64,000 bases of DNA, from positions 165,051,741 to 165,115,740 of the forward strand of contig CM041465.1 in assembly GCA_023213395.1 (NCBI GenBank), given 5' to 3'. A model generated the notes under the pieces. The model saw nothing but the letters and a program-made list of their open reading frames with translations. It did not search any database and was not told the DNA's origin. A program made the position numbers and the translations under genes. The stretch comes from Cycas panzhihuaensis. Lineage: Eukaryota > Cycadophyta. Shown in pieces: positions 40,228 to 51,622 of the stretch (position 1 is its first letter; every line of letters begins with the position of its first letter).

Positions 40228-41936
40228 CTATCGAACACAACGTCGCAATATGTCATCTGGCCCCAATTTGTACAACTCGCCGCTGATAAGCTGATACGGC
40301 TCCGCTTTTCTGATGAAATTTCTTCTCCCCGTATGATCTAACTCTGCTGGCACTTCTCCGGTCGCTAGATACTCTAGTATTCCCTCATACCAGTCTGTTG
40401 GGACTGCTTCCACGCTGAATGAGGCTGCGTCTGGAAAATCATCCCAGATTCCCGTGGCTTTCTCTCGCTTTTTATTCTCGATACCGATGCCGAATGATGT
40501 GGGCTTTGCCGGGTTTCACAATGATTCTGAATGAGAATTCTTGAAACAACATTAACCATCTACTGATTCTTCCCCGCATAATCGGTTTATTTACTAGATA
40601 CATCAGGGCTTGGTGGTCGACGAAAAACAGGAATGGATTGGATAACAAATAATGTCGAAACTTTTATAATGCATAAACCATGCCGAGTGCTTCCCTTTCC
40701 GTCATCGTATAATTACGCTCACCGTAAGTTTCCGACTGGCAAAATAGATTGGATGATCTGTTTTATCATTGCTGGGTTGTGCCAATACGCATCCAATAGC
40801 GTATTGTGACGCATCCACATGTACGTGAAAAGTTTTCTCCCAATCTGGAAATTGCAATATAGGCGCTGCTACAATGGCATGTTTCAATGTTTCAAATGCT
40901 CGTTGCTGATCTTCTATCCATATCCATTCAATATTCTTTTTCAGCAATTCTTCCAGAGATCCAGATATATATGCATACCCTCTGATAAATTTTCTATAAT
41001 ATCCTATCAAACCCAGAAAACCTTTCAGTTGTTTTCTCGTAATCGGTGTCGGAAAATGTAGAACGGCAGACACTTTTGCTGGATCTGTCAGCAATCCTTC
41101 TTTGCTGACTATATGCCCTAAGAGGTTTCCAAAGGGTACCAGAAATGTATACTTTTCTGGATTGAGACACAGTTTACTTTCTCGACAGGTTTGCAACATT
41201 TCTCTCAAGTTTTCCATATGATTTTTCATTAATCCATACAACGTCCAATCGCCTAGGAATACAAAGAACTTTTTCTCCAATAAATTTTTGAAAGATATTA
41301 ATCACAATTCGCTGGAATGTCGCTGGTGCATTCGTAAGACCAAATGGCATTACCTTATAGGCGTCACGCCCCATTACATTTAATGTCGTTTTTGCCTGAT
41401 CTTCCGGGGCAATCTGCACTTGATTGTACCCACTAAATCCGTCTATGAAAGAATAGATCTCATTCCCCCCAAACTGCTTCCAAAATATCCTCTGTAAAAG
41501 GTAACGGAAATGGATCTTTTTTCGTCACCTTATTCAACTATCTGTAATCCACACAGACACGAATTTTCCCATTTTTCTTGGGAACCACTACTACAGGGCT
41601 TACCCAGTCACTGTAGTTGATTTCATATATATAACCTGCTTCCAGCATTTTATCAAGTTCTGCTTTTGCTTTCTCTTTGTATTTTGGATTCATCCAGTAT
41701 GGTCTTTGTTTTACGGGTTTGGCGTCTTCCACTAGATCAATATGATGCATTCCTATCTCCGGAGGAATGCCTTTCAGGTCTTTATATGACCATGCGAACA
41801 CATCACGGAATTCCTCGAATAACTGTTGAGCTTCTGCTACCGTTTGGGGATCCCAATAGTTTCCAATTTGAATAAGCTTAGGATTTTCTGAACTACCAAC
41901 ATTAATTTCTGTAGTTTTCAACTTTGTTACACCCAC
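40228..41936 (-). pseudogene. Gypsy-6 reverse transcriptase and RNase H
   Basis: Before RT comes GNYWDPQTVAEAQQLFEEF and DLKGIPPEIGMHHIDL. RT reads MNPKYKEKAKAELDKMLEAG, VVPKKNGKIRVCVDYR and MPFGLTNAPATFQRIVINIF. The catalytic LDDW-type motif appears as FLGDWTLYG, with the first Asp replaced by Gly. RNase H reads FHVHVDASQYAIGCVLAQ. Stops and shifts lie near 41536, 41290 and 40700. RT copies RNA to DNA and RNase H removes the RNA strand. This copy could not polymerise because a catalytic Asp is lost. Confidence 0.92.
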
Positions 41937-41974
41937 ATCTTCTACATTTCCGGTTTTGTGTCCCGGGGTATCTT

Positions 41975-42560
41975 CTATTTTCCTTTCTCCAACAAAGGAA
42001 TTACAGAAATTGCAGGATAATTCATAATCTCTTCTTCTTCACTATGTATGGATTCTACTGTTTCCTGATCTGTTAGATGTTGTTCTAATTTTATGCTCAT
42101 TATTCTAATATGTTTCAAGATTTTGTTTATTTCTTGGTTATCCGAAGTATGCCTAAAGGTTTTTATAAAAGATTTCTTTAGGTTTCCCCAAGTCATATCT
42201 AGATTTTGTTCCTTCCCTAGGAACCAGTCCTTTGCTACTCTCCCCAAGGTATGGTAAAAATAGTTAGGCCAATTCCGTTTAGGTATACTCGAGGATCTCC
42301 ATTTTTGTTTACACACCTGTATATGTTTTCTAGGGTTATGACCTACGTAGAATATTGGAATAGTTGGTTGGGTTGGATGATCGAATCATATTCGAAACAT
42401 CGTCTGTAATTCTTGCCAACTCCTAAGAGTATCTTGGTGAGCTAAGTACCGCACAAGCTCTCCCTCATAAGGTTAGGATTAGGTCTTGCTGCCATTGGGT
42501 TTTATCCCAATTTCCCTGATCTATCCAATACTCAACACAGTGCGTTAAATGGGTAGTCCC
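41975..42560 (-). pseudogene. Gypsy-6 second gag-like block between protease and RT
   Basis: The readable pieces IPIFYVGHNPRKHIQVCKQK, FYHTLGRVAKDWFLGKEQNL and MTWGNLKKSFIKTF follow the Retrotrans_gag layout (a PREHL-like start, then an A-x-x-WF helix, then W-x-x-LKxxFxxxF). The element already has a normal gag at its N-terminus (44566-45051). Gypsy-2 lacks this block because its deletion removed it. The upstream part has stops. It is either a genuine second domain of this family or a captured fragment. Confidence 0.6.
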
Positions 42561-43830
42561 ATATAACTATTCCCCATAGAATGGTTTAACGTAGTTCCCA
42601 ATATAGATTTGATAGTTTATTTCTTCTAGGATAATGATTTTACTCTCTAGACCAAACTCGCTAGAATTACTTACCAGCAATCCTCCTTCCATTTCCCCAG
42701 TTTTGGCGCCAATGGTTGGAAGAGATTTATGGCTGGGTGGGTGTACCTCTAAGGAAGAAGAGGAAGGAATATTACTTCTTTCCTCGGGTTGTAATAAGGG
42801 GGGGGTAGGGAATCTACCTCAGGACCCATGCCTGAAGTAAATGGGATGTCGGGATTACTATTAACTACAAAAAAACTACGAAAATTACTAGGTAAACTAA
42901 GGGTTGGTTGGTCTAGGTTGTTATCATTTTTCAAATTATCGTTAGTCAACATATATTCAAAAGAATTTGAATTATTATCAATGTTTGCAGATACACATCT
43001 AGATAACAAATTACATCTGTAAGAAGAAGAGTTTACTTCATATGCATCCTGAAGCTAGTAATCCACGAACCTCATGCCGTGTTCGTCATCCGAAGAGTTG
43101 TATACCTCCTCGAGATCTGTTGGTTCTTCATGCTGGTGGTTATTCGATGTGATGGGTTCTTCTGCCATATGGAAGATATGTTCTTCCCCAATGGAAGAAA
43201 ATGTCGTATCGCTTGTCACCGTGGTGCTGGATCCTTCATCTGGGATTACTTCAATCGAACTTCTTCCCAGCATTGGCAGTACTACTATCTGATAGAGTGA
43301 AGCTTACTTTTTCCCAATTCCAAAGGCATTGCATTTTGTATAACCATGGCCTTCCCAATAGTGCTGGGTAGGGTGTTGCTCCTTTCTCCATCTCCACAAT
43401 TGTGAAGTCAATCCTTACCACTATCCCTGCCACGTCTACTTTGATATTGGCTAGTCTGCCCATAGGTCGTACCAATAGTTCATTAGCCAATTTTAGCGAA
43501 TAAAGTCGCTGCTTCCAACTTCGAGCTTCCCAATCTACGCCATGTTGCAACTGGTAACACGTTTACTGCTGCGCCTCCATCCACAATTACTCGTGGGAAT
43601 GTTTCTCCCAAAACTGACATGGTTACCATCGGATCCATGTCGAATGATGGTATAATTTGCTTCAAACTTTTGGTAATTCCTTTCTGTAGCACTCCTCCTT
43701 TGATCCAATCAATAACTTGAGACAGAGGAATAGTCAATTGTAATTGTTTCACCAAATTCTCCATTAATAGCAACATTCTGGGGATATCCTCAACTGGCAA
43801 TCCTTTGAAAAGTTCTTCCATCTGCACCAT
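42561..43830 (-). pseudogene. Gypsy-6 aspartic protease and spacer
   Basis: The protease loop VIVDGGAAVNVLPVATW keeps the catalytic Asp. RPMGRLANIKVDVAGIVVRI and GRPWLYKMQCLWNW follow, then LGRSSIEVIPDEGSS and an acidic stretch. It aligns block by block with the Gypsy-2 protease. Frames change near 43490 and 43250. Confidence 0.88.
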
Positions 43831-45773
43831 TTAGGGTTTTGTCTTAAGTTCTTCCGGTAGTTTTTCTTGCTCCTTTTGTTTATTTTTTCGTACATATACG
43901 TATTTCGTTTCCGGTTTACCCATTGGTAATGTATTCTCCTCCCGGACTAGGCCATCTAACACTTGTTTTGCTCGTCTATACCGATCCATTTCTGTTGGTG
44001 GATTTGGATATCCTTCATCCAATTTCTCTTTCTGTTTGTTTTGTAATTTCACATTTTTGGCTTCTGGTACGATTGTCATCAGGTTAGTCGCTTTGGCTTT
44101 GCCTTTGCAATCCTCTGTTTTGTGGTCACTTGGGCCATCGCATATCTGAGCCACATCGTATTCACCTTCATTGGGCATTCTGACTCCTAGTGCCCGAACT
44201 ATAAACAGATGAGGCATCTCCCCATCAGCTATTTCTTCCTTGAGGGTTCTGGTGCGCCCCTCGTTGTATACACATTTCGAGGTGGGTTACCCCTTCCCCG
44301 ACCTCGTCCTCTGAATGCTTTCCACCCACTTCTCTTGTTGGTGCAACATATTATTTTTTAAATTTAAATCATATTCCCTGGTGGTATGTGAGTTTTCTTC
44401 ACAAATGTGGCACCACTTGGTTACCCTTCCAGTGTGCTCTTTCTTTTTAGGTGTTTCCTCTTCTTCACGGTTATTTCTAACTTTCAATCTAGCTACCTCT
44501 TTTCTCAATGCCTCCAATTCTGATTCCTCCTCTGCTACCCGTACACAGCGTATGGGTCGGTTGTACTAGTTTTGCTTCAACTCTCTAATCTCGTCTTGTA
44601 ATCTCAGCAGCAAGGAGTCTTGTCCACCCGCTTGTGCGTCCATTTCCATTTCAAAGTCTAATGCCAGATCTTGAGCATTCTTAAATGATTTCAATGGATG
44701 AGCATGCATCATGGCTCGCAACTTCTCATTCAGCCCTCTTACAAAGTAATTCTTCATATTATGGTCTGTTATCGTCTCATTGATCATGCTCGCCGCAATA
44801 ATTTTCATTCGGCTAATGTAAGTTAGGACAGATTTCCCTGGCCTCTGTCTGATCTCTCGTAGTGCGATTTCCACAGCTTCATTACTGTGAAATTTTTGAA
44901 ATCTTTCTTCAAATGCTTTCTTAATCTTCACCCATGGCTCATTCTTGTTTGTTTCCTTATACCATGCCAAGGGTACTCCTCTCAATGTACAGGCGAAGCG
45001 TGCTTTGATTTCATCTTCGTCTGTAATCTTTTTGACATCAATAAGGCTCAAATAGATATACGTTCACAAGGCCTGAAGTATCATTAAAGATTAGTTTCCC
45101 AAAGTCTCTATAGTTGTCCATTTTGGGAGATTGCAACTGTCCCCCACCTGATGGTGATTTTTCCCTTCCTCCCTCCTTTGGGGATGCACTGGGAGTAACT
45201 ACCGCTGTACTATCTTTTCCAAACAGCAGATTTTTGAATGGGGTTTTTATGTGTATAGGTTCCACTACACCTGGAACTTGTATAGTCAATGGTGTTACCG
45301 TAATGTAAGATTGATCAGATCCCCTTTCTGTCGAATCTTCAAAAAGTTGTCTCGTTAGCTTGTTCTCCCAATATGCCGAGGGACCTTCCTCCGCCTTCTT
45401 ATCGCTGTCACCTAGGTCCTTCGGGCTGTCCTCCACTAGTATACTTCCCTCTATTAGGATCTCTTTATGTTTTTCATCCACTTTTGGCTTCCCTTCAATC
45501 TCCAGGCTAAACAAATCATCTCTGATTGGGGCTGGTGTCAATACCATGCATTCGCCATGGGTTTCCTCTTCCTGAGGTGTCTGGGCTCCACTTGCCTCAG
45601 ATCCTTCAACGGACTGCCCCTTAGTCTCGTTGTTTTGCGAACTTAATCTCCTCGCCCTTCTGAGTTTTGCTTCTTTTGACCATCTTAGTGCCCTTTGTCC
45701 GCCGGGTTTCCTTTTCTTTGGGTGAAGTATCCTTCTGGGACTCTTCCGACCTTGAAGGCCTCTTAGGTGGCAT
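43831..45773 (-). pseudogene. Gypsy-6 gag
   Basis: The start ATG is complement 45771-45773, at the same place as in Gypsy-2. It has a charged N-terminus, then the gag domain RFACTLRGVPLAWYKETNKN, VKIKKAFEERFQKF and RPGKSVLTYISRMKIIAASM (44566-45051), a coiled segment, and a knuckle CHICEENSHTTREY whose last Cys is Tyr, as in Gypsy-2. ICDGPSDHKTEDC follows, a further knuckle with its first Cys not seen. Gag assembles the particle. Several frameshifts break it into four readable pieces. Confidence 0.92.
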
Positions 45774-45896
45774 TGGAAGGTCCCCTGGCTGCCGGTGGCT
45801 TAGTTACAGCCCGTCATCACGACGGCAGCCAGGGTCCTCTGCCCTTTACACATTCTTTTCCCTTGAAACCCCTAGGCCCTGTCCCTCCTCAACGGA

Positions 45897-45914
45897 CGTA
45901 GGCAACGGAACCAA
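45897..45914 (-). other. Primer-binding site of Gypsy-6
   Basis: Minus-strand TTGGTTCCGTTGCCTACG directly follows the LTR CA, identical to Gypsy-2 over this stretch. Confidence 0.75.
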
Positions 45915-46736
45915 TGTTGACTTTGCTGGGGTATCTTATTACACTTACGAGATACCCCTTGCTACACTTGTCAAGGTTACACAGCGCCATAGTCTAGTTC
46001 AGGATAATGTCAACATGGTCATTCACATACATTCCACATATAATTCACAGAATGGTACACAAAGACAGTAAATCAATACATACTCAGCAAATCATCATCA
46101 CAACACCAAGAATACACCAATTTCCACGTAACTCTTCCTTTTATTAAGTCAACAGTTCATTTACACGTGTCGGAATGCATTCACGAGCATTCCAAAGACA
46201 TCGATCTTCTGTTACAATGCGTGCCGGATGGTACTTATCATACGGTGATGCTCCAAATGGTCTGTCATGCGTCTTGGCTCTCGCACCTTTGCACTGCGTG
46301 ATATCCGGCTCTCACCCTAACCAAGTGAATCATGCGTACCTCCTTAAGTACTCATGCTAATACCTTTTGGCTGAAGGGTTATGACTACCTGTCATAACCG
46401 TACCCCCTCAGTCATGCGTACCATTTCACTTAAACACTTGTTTAGCCTTAATTAATCCGTCCTTTGAGTCCGTACGTCCGTACGTACGTCTGGCACCTCA
46501 ATAGGTCTTCACTGGTCCCCTTGAGTCATGCGTGCACGCCCGCTTCCGTTTCCACCGCTGGTACGTGCGTGTCATACGCATTCGCCTGTGCACGCACCGC
46601 CATAATGCACCAGAATGCTAGTTTTTCTGCCGTTTTGCCTCGTGCGTACCTCCGTACGATCTGTACCTGCACAACTCGGGTTATCCGACCTACCTCTGGT
46701 CCTCACACAGCCATTGGATCACTTTTGACTCCAACA
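45915..46736 (-). repeat. 5' LTR of Gypsy-6 (822 bp)
   Basis: Its ends match 36313-37125 and the TATGT duplication follows. It contains many GTAC and CGTACG motifs, including CCGTACGTACGTC near 46475. Confidence 0.93.
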
Positions 46737-47004
46737 TATGTTTTGGACAATCAAGTGAAGTGTGTGTCTTGGTAGTGACATATGACATGTATGATCATTG
46801 TGAAATTTATGAGGCATTGATTTGGTGAAGTGAGTGTTTGGATTCTACATGAATGGTTGGTGATATGTGAAAGGCAATGATGTGAGGATAAAGTCAATGA
46901 TGTGAAAGATATGAGATATGAGAGAATTTGGTGAGTATGATTAATGAGTAAGTTACCAATGTTAGGTGAGTTTGTTGATTGAAAAAGGGACACATTGTTT
47001 AGAG

Positions 47005-48093
47005 ATGGCATTTATAATCGTGGAAGAGAATGATGTGGTTATGTATGTTCCTGAAACAAATGAATATTACTTGAAGGATTCATTTCTTCCAATACCTAAC
47101 TGCAATGGTGAAGACTACTTTTGGACAATTAAAATGAGATGTCTATTCATAGCTAGAGGTTTGTGGAAGATTGTTACTGATGAATATGATATTCCTAATG
47201 ATGAAGAAGAAAAAGAAATGCTTCTGAAGAAAGATAGAAAAGCATTCATTATGATTCGTGCTGCATTCAATGAGGTTGATCTTCCTTCTAAATTCCATTT
47301 TGTCATTCCTATGATTCTACATGCAAGTAATGCTAAAGAAGCTTGGGATTTTCTAAGGGACGTATTTGAACAAACTCCTGAAGAAACACAACAAATGATT
47401 GAAAAAGCAATTAAGGCTAGTTATGGTACAGGTACAATGAATGAAGAAAGTATCATCAACACTGATGAAACAGCATGTCCAGATGAAGAATGTTTGAGTA
47501 CTGACGAAACTTCTACTATTAAATGCATTGATGAGATTACAGATGAAGACATTGAAAGTGATGAATTGATTTCAAGAGGAATTGAATCTAATGGTTCTAT
47601 AAATGATGAGTCTTATGTTAATGATATTCCTACTTTAAGTATTGATTCAAGTTTAAATAATATTTCTACTTTGAGCATTATTTCAAGATCAAAGAGTATG
47701 CAAGTTGATCAAGACTCCACTCCTAAGGTTGAAGAAATCAATGTTGTACATAATGTTCAAGAGTTTACACAAGATAATGATGACAGGCAAGTTGTGATTG
47801 AAGATGGTTGTTTACAGGATCTACATCAAAATCAGACTAAACCAGGCACAATGAAGAATCGTGATTTGCACTTGCTAGAGCTACTACATCAACATCATCA
47901 CTACAGGATTGAAGACGGAAATCAAGCTGAGGATATCATCTTACAAAGGCATCAGTACAAAATTGAAGATGAAAATCAAGATGAAGACATCATTCTGCAG
48001 CAAAGACATCACTACAACATTGAAGACAAGGATCAAGTTGAAGACATCATTTTCAAGATATTTCCAAGGACAAGGCGTTACAAGTACAAATAA
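47005..48093 (+). CDS. GagLTR-2 gag-like protein with C-terminal repeats
   Basis: This open frame of about 362 codons ends about 25 bp before the 3' LTR. The N-terminus resembles copia-type gag (UBN2/DUF4219-like): NGEDYFWTIKMRCLFIARGL, then AKEAWDFLRDVFEQTPEET. The middle is acidic and Ser-rich with no zinc knuckle. MQVDQDSTPKVEEINVVH follows, then three imperfect repeats of about 21 residues (HHHYRIEDGNQAEDIILQ, RHQYKIEDENQDEDIILQ, RHHYNIEDKDQVEDIIFK) and a basic tail PRTRRYKYK. The frame opens further upstream (46966). I chose the ATG that begins MAFIIVEEN, but the true start is unsure. It is intact despite LTR divergence of about 3.5 percent. Confidence 0.82.
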   Translation: MAFIIVEENDVVMYVPETNEYYLKDSFLPIPNCNGEDYFWTIKMRCLFIARGLWKIVTDEYDIPNDEEEKEMLLKKDRKAFIMIRAAFNEVDLPSKFHFVIPMILHASNAKEAWDFLRDVFEQTPEETQQMIEKAIKASYGTGTMNEESIINTDETACPDEECLSTDETSTIKCIDEITDEDIESDELISRGIESNGSINDESYVNDIPTLSIDSSLNNISTLSIISRSKSMQVDQDSTPKVEEINVVHNVQEFTQDNDDRQVVIEDGCLQDLHQNQTKPGTMKNRDLHLLELLHQHHHYRIEDGNQAEDIILQRHQYKIEDENQDEDIILQQRHHYNIEDKDQVEDIIFKIFPRTRRYKYK

Positions 48094-48116
48094 CCCAAAT
48101 GTGCATTAAGGGTGAG

Positions 48117-48342
48117 TGTTGGAATATTAATGCACATTTGATTTGTCCCACATGCAAGTGGGTCCTACTCTTCCATCATGACTTGTATTATAAATACACA
48201 ATATAGTGTATCATATTGAATGTTGTTGTTGTAAGGATGTTTTGTTAATACAATGGAGGTACCTTAAGGGTATCGTTTGATCCTATGGAGGCGTGTTCTA
48301 TTCTATTTGTCAATATCTTATTGCAGGTTCTATTTTCCAACG
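48117..48342 (+). repeat. 3' LTR of GagLTR-2 (226 bp)
   Basis: Same length as 34824-35049 with about 8 differences. It ends CCAACG where the partner has CCAACA, and AAGCT follows. Confidence 0.94.
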
Positions 48343-48347
48343 AAGCT

Positions 48348-48694
48348 TTCGTCTCTTCATTTTCAGCCTTAAGGCAAGTGCAGATTTTCGGCCTTAGGGC
48401 TGCAATTTCTGGGAGGATCCCCGCCTCGAAGGGTTTGGCGATTGTGGCAAGATGTGTACTGTGGGAACTCTACTTATATTTTGTGCATTTTGGTATCATA
48501 TTTTTGTATTTAACCTATAATTGAAGATATACTTTTGGATCAAAAGGTGTTTGCCATTTGTGAATTTGATCTATTTGGGTCTAGCAGTTGTGGACTTTTT
48601 TTCTCTATTATTGTTCTGTGTCTATGAATTCGCCCTCCTCTGCTCTATTTTCTGCCCAATTGGATAAAGGACTCGCTACAAGTGGTATCAGAGC
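48348..48694 (+). repeat. Gypsy-5 5' LTR right fragment and primer site
   Basis: The LTR resumes with TTCGTCTCTTCATTTTCAGC and ends GGACTCGCTACA. TGGTATCAGAGC at 48683-48694, two bases after the LTR, is the initiator-Met primer site. Confidence 0.93.
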
Positions 48695-48815
48695 TTCGTT
48701 CCGAAGCGGGAAATTTTCACGAGGGGAAGGAAATTTTGACCCACCCTCCCACCCTAGCAATTCAGAAAGGACCAAGACGAAATTAAGATCCAAAAAAATC
48801 AGCCCACAAAACAAA

Positions 48816-50480
48816 ATGCCGAGGTCCCACAACTCGGGAAGAACAAGAGAAACCTTGACAGCGGTCATGGAAGAACTGTCACAACAAATTAGGAACCTAA
48901 ACGGAAGATTGGACAAACAAGAGATAACTCATCCAAAAACAGAACAGGATTCAGATCAAGAAACAGATCAGGGGAACCCAGAAGGTAGGTTTAAGAAAGG
49001 AATTGTTTTTCAGCGAAGAAATGTAAATCAAGGAGGACCAAAGATCGCATTAGAAAAATTCGATCCAGAAAAAACACGGGACATAAGAGCATGGCTACTT
49101 CAAATGGAAACATATTTCGCAGTAAACAAAACACCAAGCATAGATATGGTGCCCATTGCCTCCTTACATCTCTATGGACGAGCCTTGAATTGGTATTATT
49201 GGTGGAAAAAGATGCAAGGACCTCAGCAAGAGGAATGGAGAAATTTCAGAATAGCTATCATCAACCAATATGAAGACTCTTGGTCTATGAATTACTTACG
49301 ATTAACAAGATCAGAAAGGCATGTGATCAGCGAATATACGAAACAATTTTAGATGTTACAATATATGGTTACATCAAACATTCCTCAGGAATGTCTAAGG
49401 GAGACATATATAAGCGGGCTCAAGGTCCCCATCAAATTCCAGGTATTAGCGCAGCAACATGGAGCATTAGAAGACATCATAAACCACGCTCGATGTGTCG
49501 AAGTTGAACTTACAGAAACCAGGTCTACCTTCGTGCGTAGAACGGACTTTGCTCCACCATCTAACACGAACCGGCATAGGTCAGGAGTTAAATCAGACGC
49601 TCCACTTGCAATTAAGAATACAACGGAAAACTGCACGCATCAAGAACACATACAGAAAGGTACTTGTTTCAAATGCGGAGGGAAATGGAATCGAGAGCAC
49701 CAATGTCCGGGAAAGAAGGTATTTATGCTGAATAATGAAGAACTGGAGATACCTGAACAAACAGAAGAAGATACGGCCCCAGATCAAGAAGATAACAATG
49801 AACAGGCTGAAGCTGAACTAGATGAACTGCTAGAAATCGATACAGAAAATGTTCAAATATCTCTGCAAGCCATAACAGGTCAAAGCACGGCACCTCAAAC
49901 ACTACGATTTGAAGGGATGCTGAAAGGAGCCCCAATAGCGGTGTTAGTGGATAGTGGGAGCACGCATAATTTTATCAACAGACCAACAGCCCAAAAGCTG
50001 GGAATCAAGGTGGAACCATTAAAAACCTTCCAAGTCTCAATTGCTAATGGGAAGACGGCACCTTGCGGAGGATTCTGCAAAAACATCAACCTCAAAATTG
50101 GTGAGTACCCGTTGACATCCAATATGTTTGCAATGCAGATAGGAGGCGTTGATATAGTCCTAGGGGTACAGTGGTTACAAACCTTAGGAAATATAGTCAC
50201 CAACTACATGACCAGAGTCATGTGCTTCCGAATAAACGGCACAAAATACATACTACAAGGACCTAAATATCCACCGACACAATTAGTGTCATCTCACAGA
50301 ATGGAAAGAATCATGCAGAAGAAAGTACCCACATACATAGTGTCATGCCACAAGATAGAAATCCAAGAAATTCCAACGGAAATACATTACATCTTGGACG
50401 AATATAAACAAGTATTCGAAGAACCAAAAGGATTATCGCCAGCAAGAGAAATTCAGCACGCGATTGATTTAATTCCATGA
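48816..50480 (+). pseudogene. Gypsy-5 gag and protease
   Basis: Gag starts MPRSHNSGRTRETLTAVMEE, followed by IALEKFDPEKTRDIRAWLLQ, WRNFRIAIINQYED and a knuckle of the form CFKCGGKWNREHQC (C-x2-C with late H-x-C), usual in some chromovirus gags. A TAG at 49350-49352 stands where a Gln (KQFQMLQYM) is expected. Protease has the catalytic LVDSGSTHNFINRP near residue 200 of the second piece and IVLGVQWLQTLG. The rest is open for 375 codons to a TGA before RT. Confidence 0.9.
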
Positions 50481-51622
50481 GCAGCACCAATGAACATAAG
50501 GCCATACAGGCATCCATACCACATGAGGAAAGACATCGAGAACATAACCAGAGAATTACTTCCACACGGCCATATTCAGACTAGCATAAGCCCGTTTGCA
50601 TCCCCGGTGGTTGTTAGCCCTAAGAAAGATGGCACAATCAGGATGTGCGAGATTACGAGGATTGAACAAGTTGACTGTAAAAAATAGATATCCTATCCCC
50701 ATGATCGATGGCCTACTAGACGAAATACATGGAGCGCAATACTTCTCCAAGATAGACCTCCGATTGGGTTACCATCAAATTCGGGTAAAAGAGGGGGACG
50801 TCCACAAGACAAAGATTCAACTCATGAGGGACTGCTCAATTCAAAGTGATGCCATTTGGTCTAACCAACGCTCCAAAGAACGCCTGTGCCACTATGAACT
50901 CCACATTCAAGGAATGTTTGAGGAAATTCGTACTAATCTTTTTTGATGATATCCTCATTTACAGCAAAACATTGAGAGAACATTTGGAACACCTGAGATT
51001 AGCCCTAGAAATTTTAGCAAAAGGTTTATTCTTTGCAAACAAGAAAAAATGCTCTTTTGGCCAACATGAACTCGAATACCTCGGTCATATCATTACTCCA
51101 AAGCGGAATCAAGGTTGACCCCAAGAAGGTCCAAGCAATAATAGAATGGCCAGACCAAAGAATGTCACGGAGTTCGTAGCTTCCTAGGAGCAAATGGGAT
51201 ACCTCGTGAAATTCATAAGAGGATATGCTAACATAGCGACTCCACTTACGATCCGACAAAAAGGATGCTTTCACATGGAATGAAACAGCCAACAAAGCCT
51301 TTGAAGAACTAAAAAGCGCAATGGTAAGAGCCCCAGTTTTAGCAATCCCGCATTCTCAAAACCATTCATCTTGGAATGCGATGCTTGTGGTTTGGCATAG
51401 GAGTTGTCCTATTACAAGACAAAAGACCGATAGCGTACGAGAGCAGGAAATTGAATAACAGAGAAAAGTTAAAGCCCATCTATGATAAGGAGATGCTAGC
51501 CATAATGCACGCGATCAACCAAAGGAGATGATTTACTAGGCGTTCCTTCCAGTGCACGAACGGACCACGACAGCCTCAAATACTTCTTAAATCAAGACAC
51601 CACGATTTAACAACAAAAGTGG
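50481..51622 (+). pseudogene. Gypsy-5 reverse transcriptase and RNase H
   Basis: RT blocks lie in several frames: RPYRHPYHMRKDIENITREL, SPVVVSPKKDGTIRMC, YFSKIDLRLGYHQIRVKEGD, MMPFGLTNAPKNACATMNST, and the catalytic FFDDILIYSKTLREHLEHL (a YVDD-class motif as FFDD). LGHIITPK follows. RNase H is recognisable only as scattered pieces around 51300-51600, such as a DKRPIAYESRKLN-like stretch. At least five frame breaks are present. Confidence 0.88.

Larger units (their letters stand above)
36313..46736 (-). mobile_element. Gypsy-6: full-length Tat/Athila-like Ty3/gypsy element with extra 3' ORF
   Basis: The element is 10,424 bp with LTRs of 813 and 822 bp and a perfect TATGT target duplication (36308-36312 and 46737-46741). 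Read leftwards: primer site, gag, protease, a second gag-like block, RT, RNase H, integrase with GPY/F tail and no chromodomain, GTAC-rich array, extra ORF, purine-rich tract, 3' LTR. It is the same family as Gypsy-2 and Gypsy-7, but with pol retained. Frameshifts and stops make it non-functional now. Confidence 0.95.
34824..48342 (+). mobile_element. GagLTR-2: LTR element coding only a gag-like protein, carrying Gypsy-6
   Basis: 226-bp LTRs (34824-35049 and 48117-48342) differ at about 8 positions. The flanks AAACT and AAGCT are a target duplication with one change, inside the Gypsy-5 LTR. The primer site TGGTATCAGAG is at 35050, and the purine tract is ATTAAGGGTGAG. Without Gypsy-6 it is about 3.1 kb: a leader of about 1.5 kb and one open gag-like gene ending just before the 3' LTR. 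No pol domain is seen. Confidence 0.92.
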
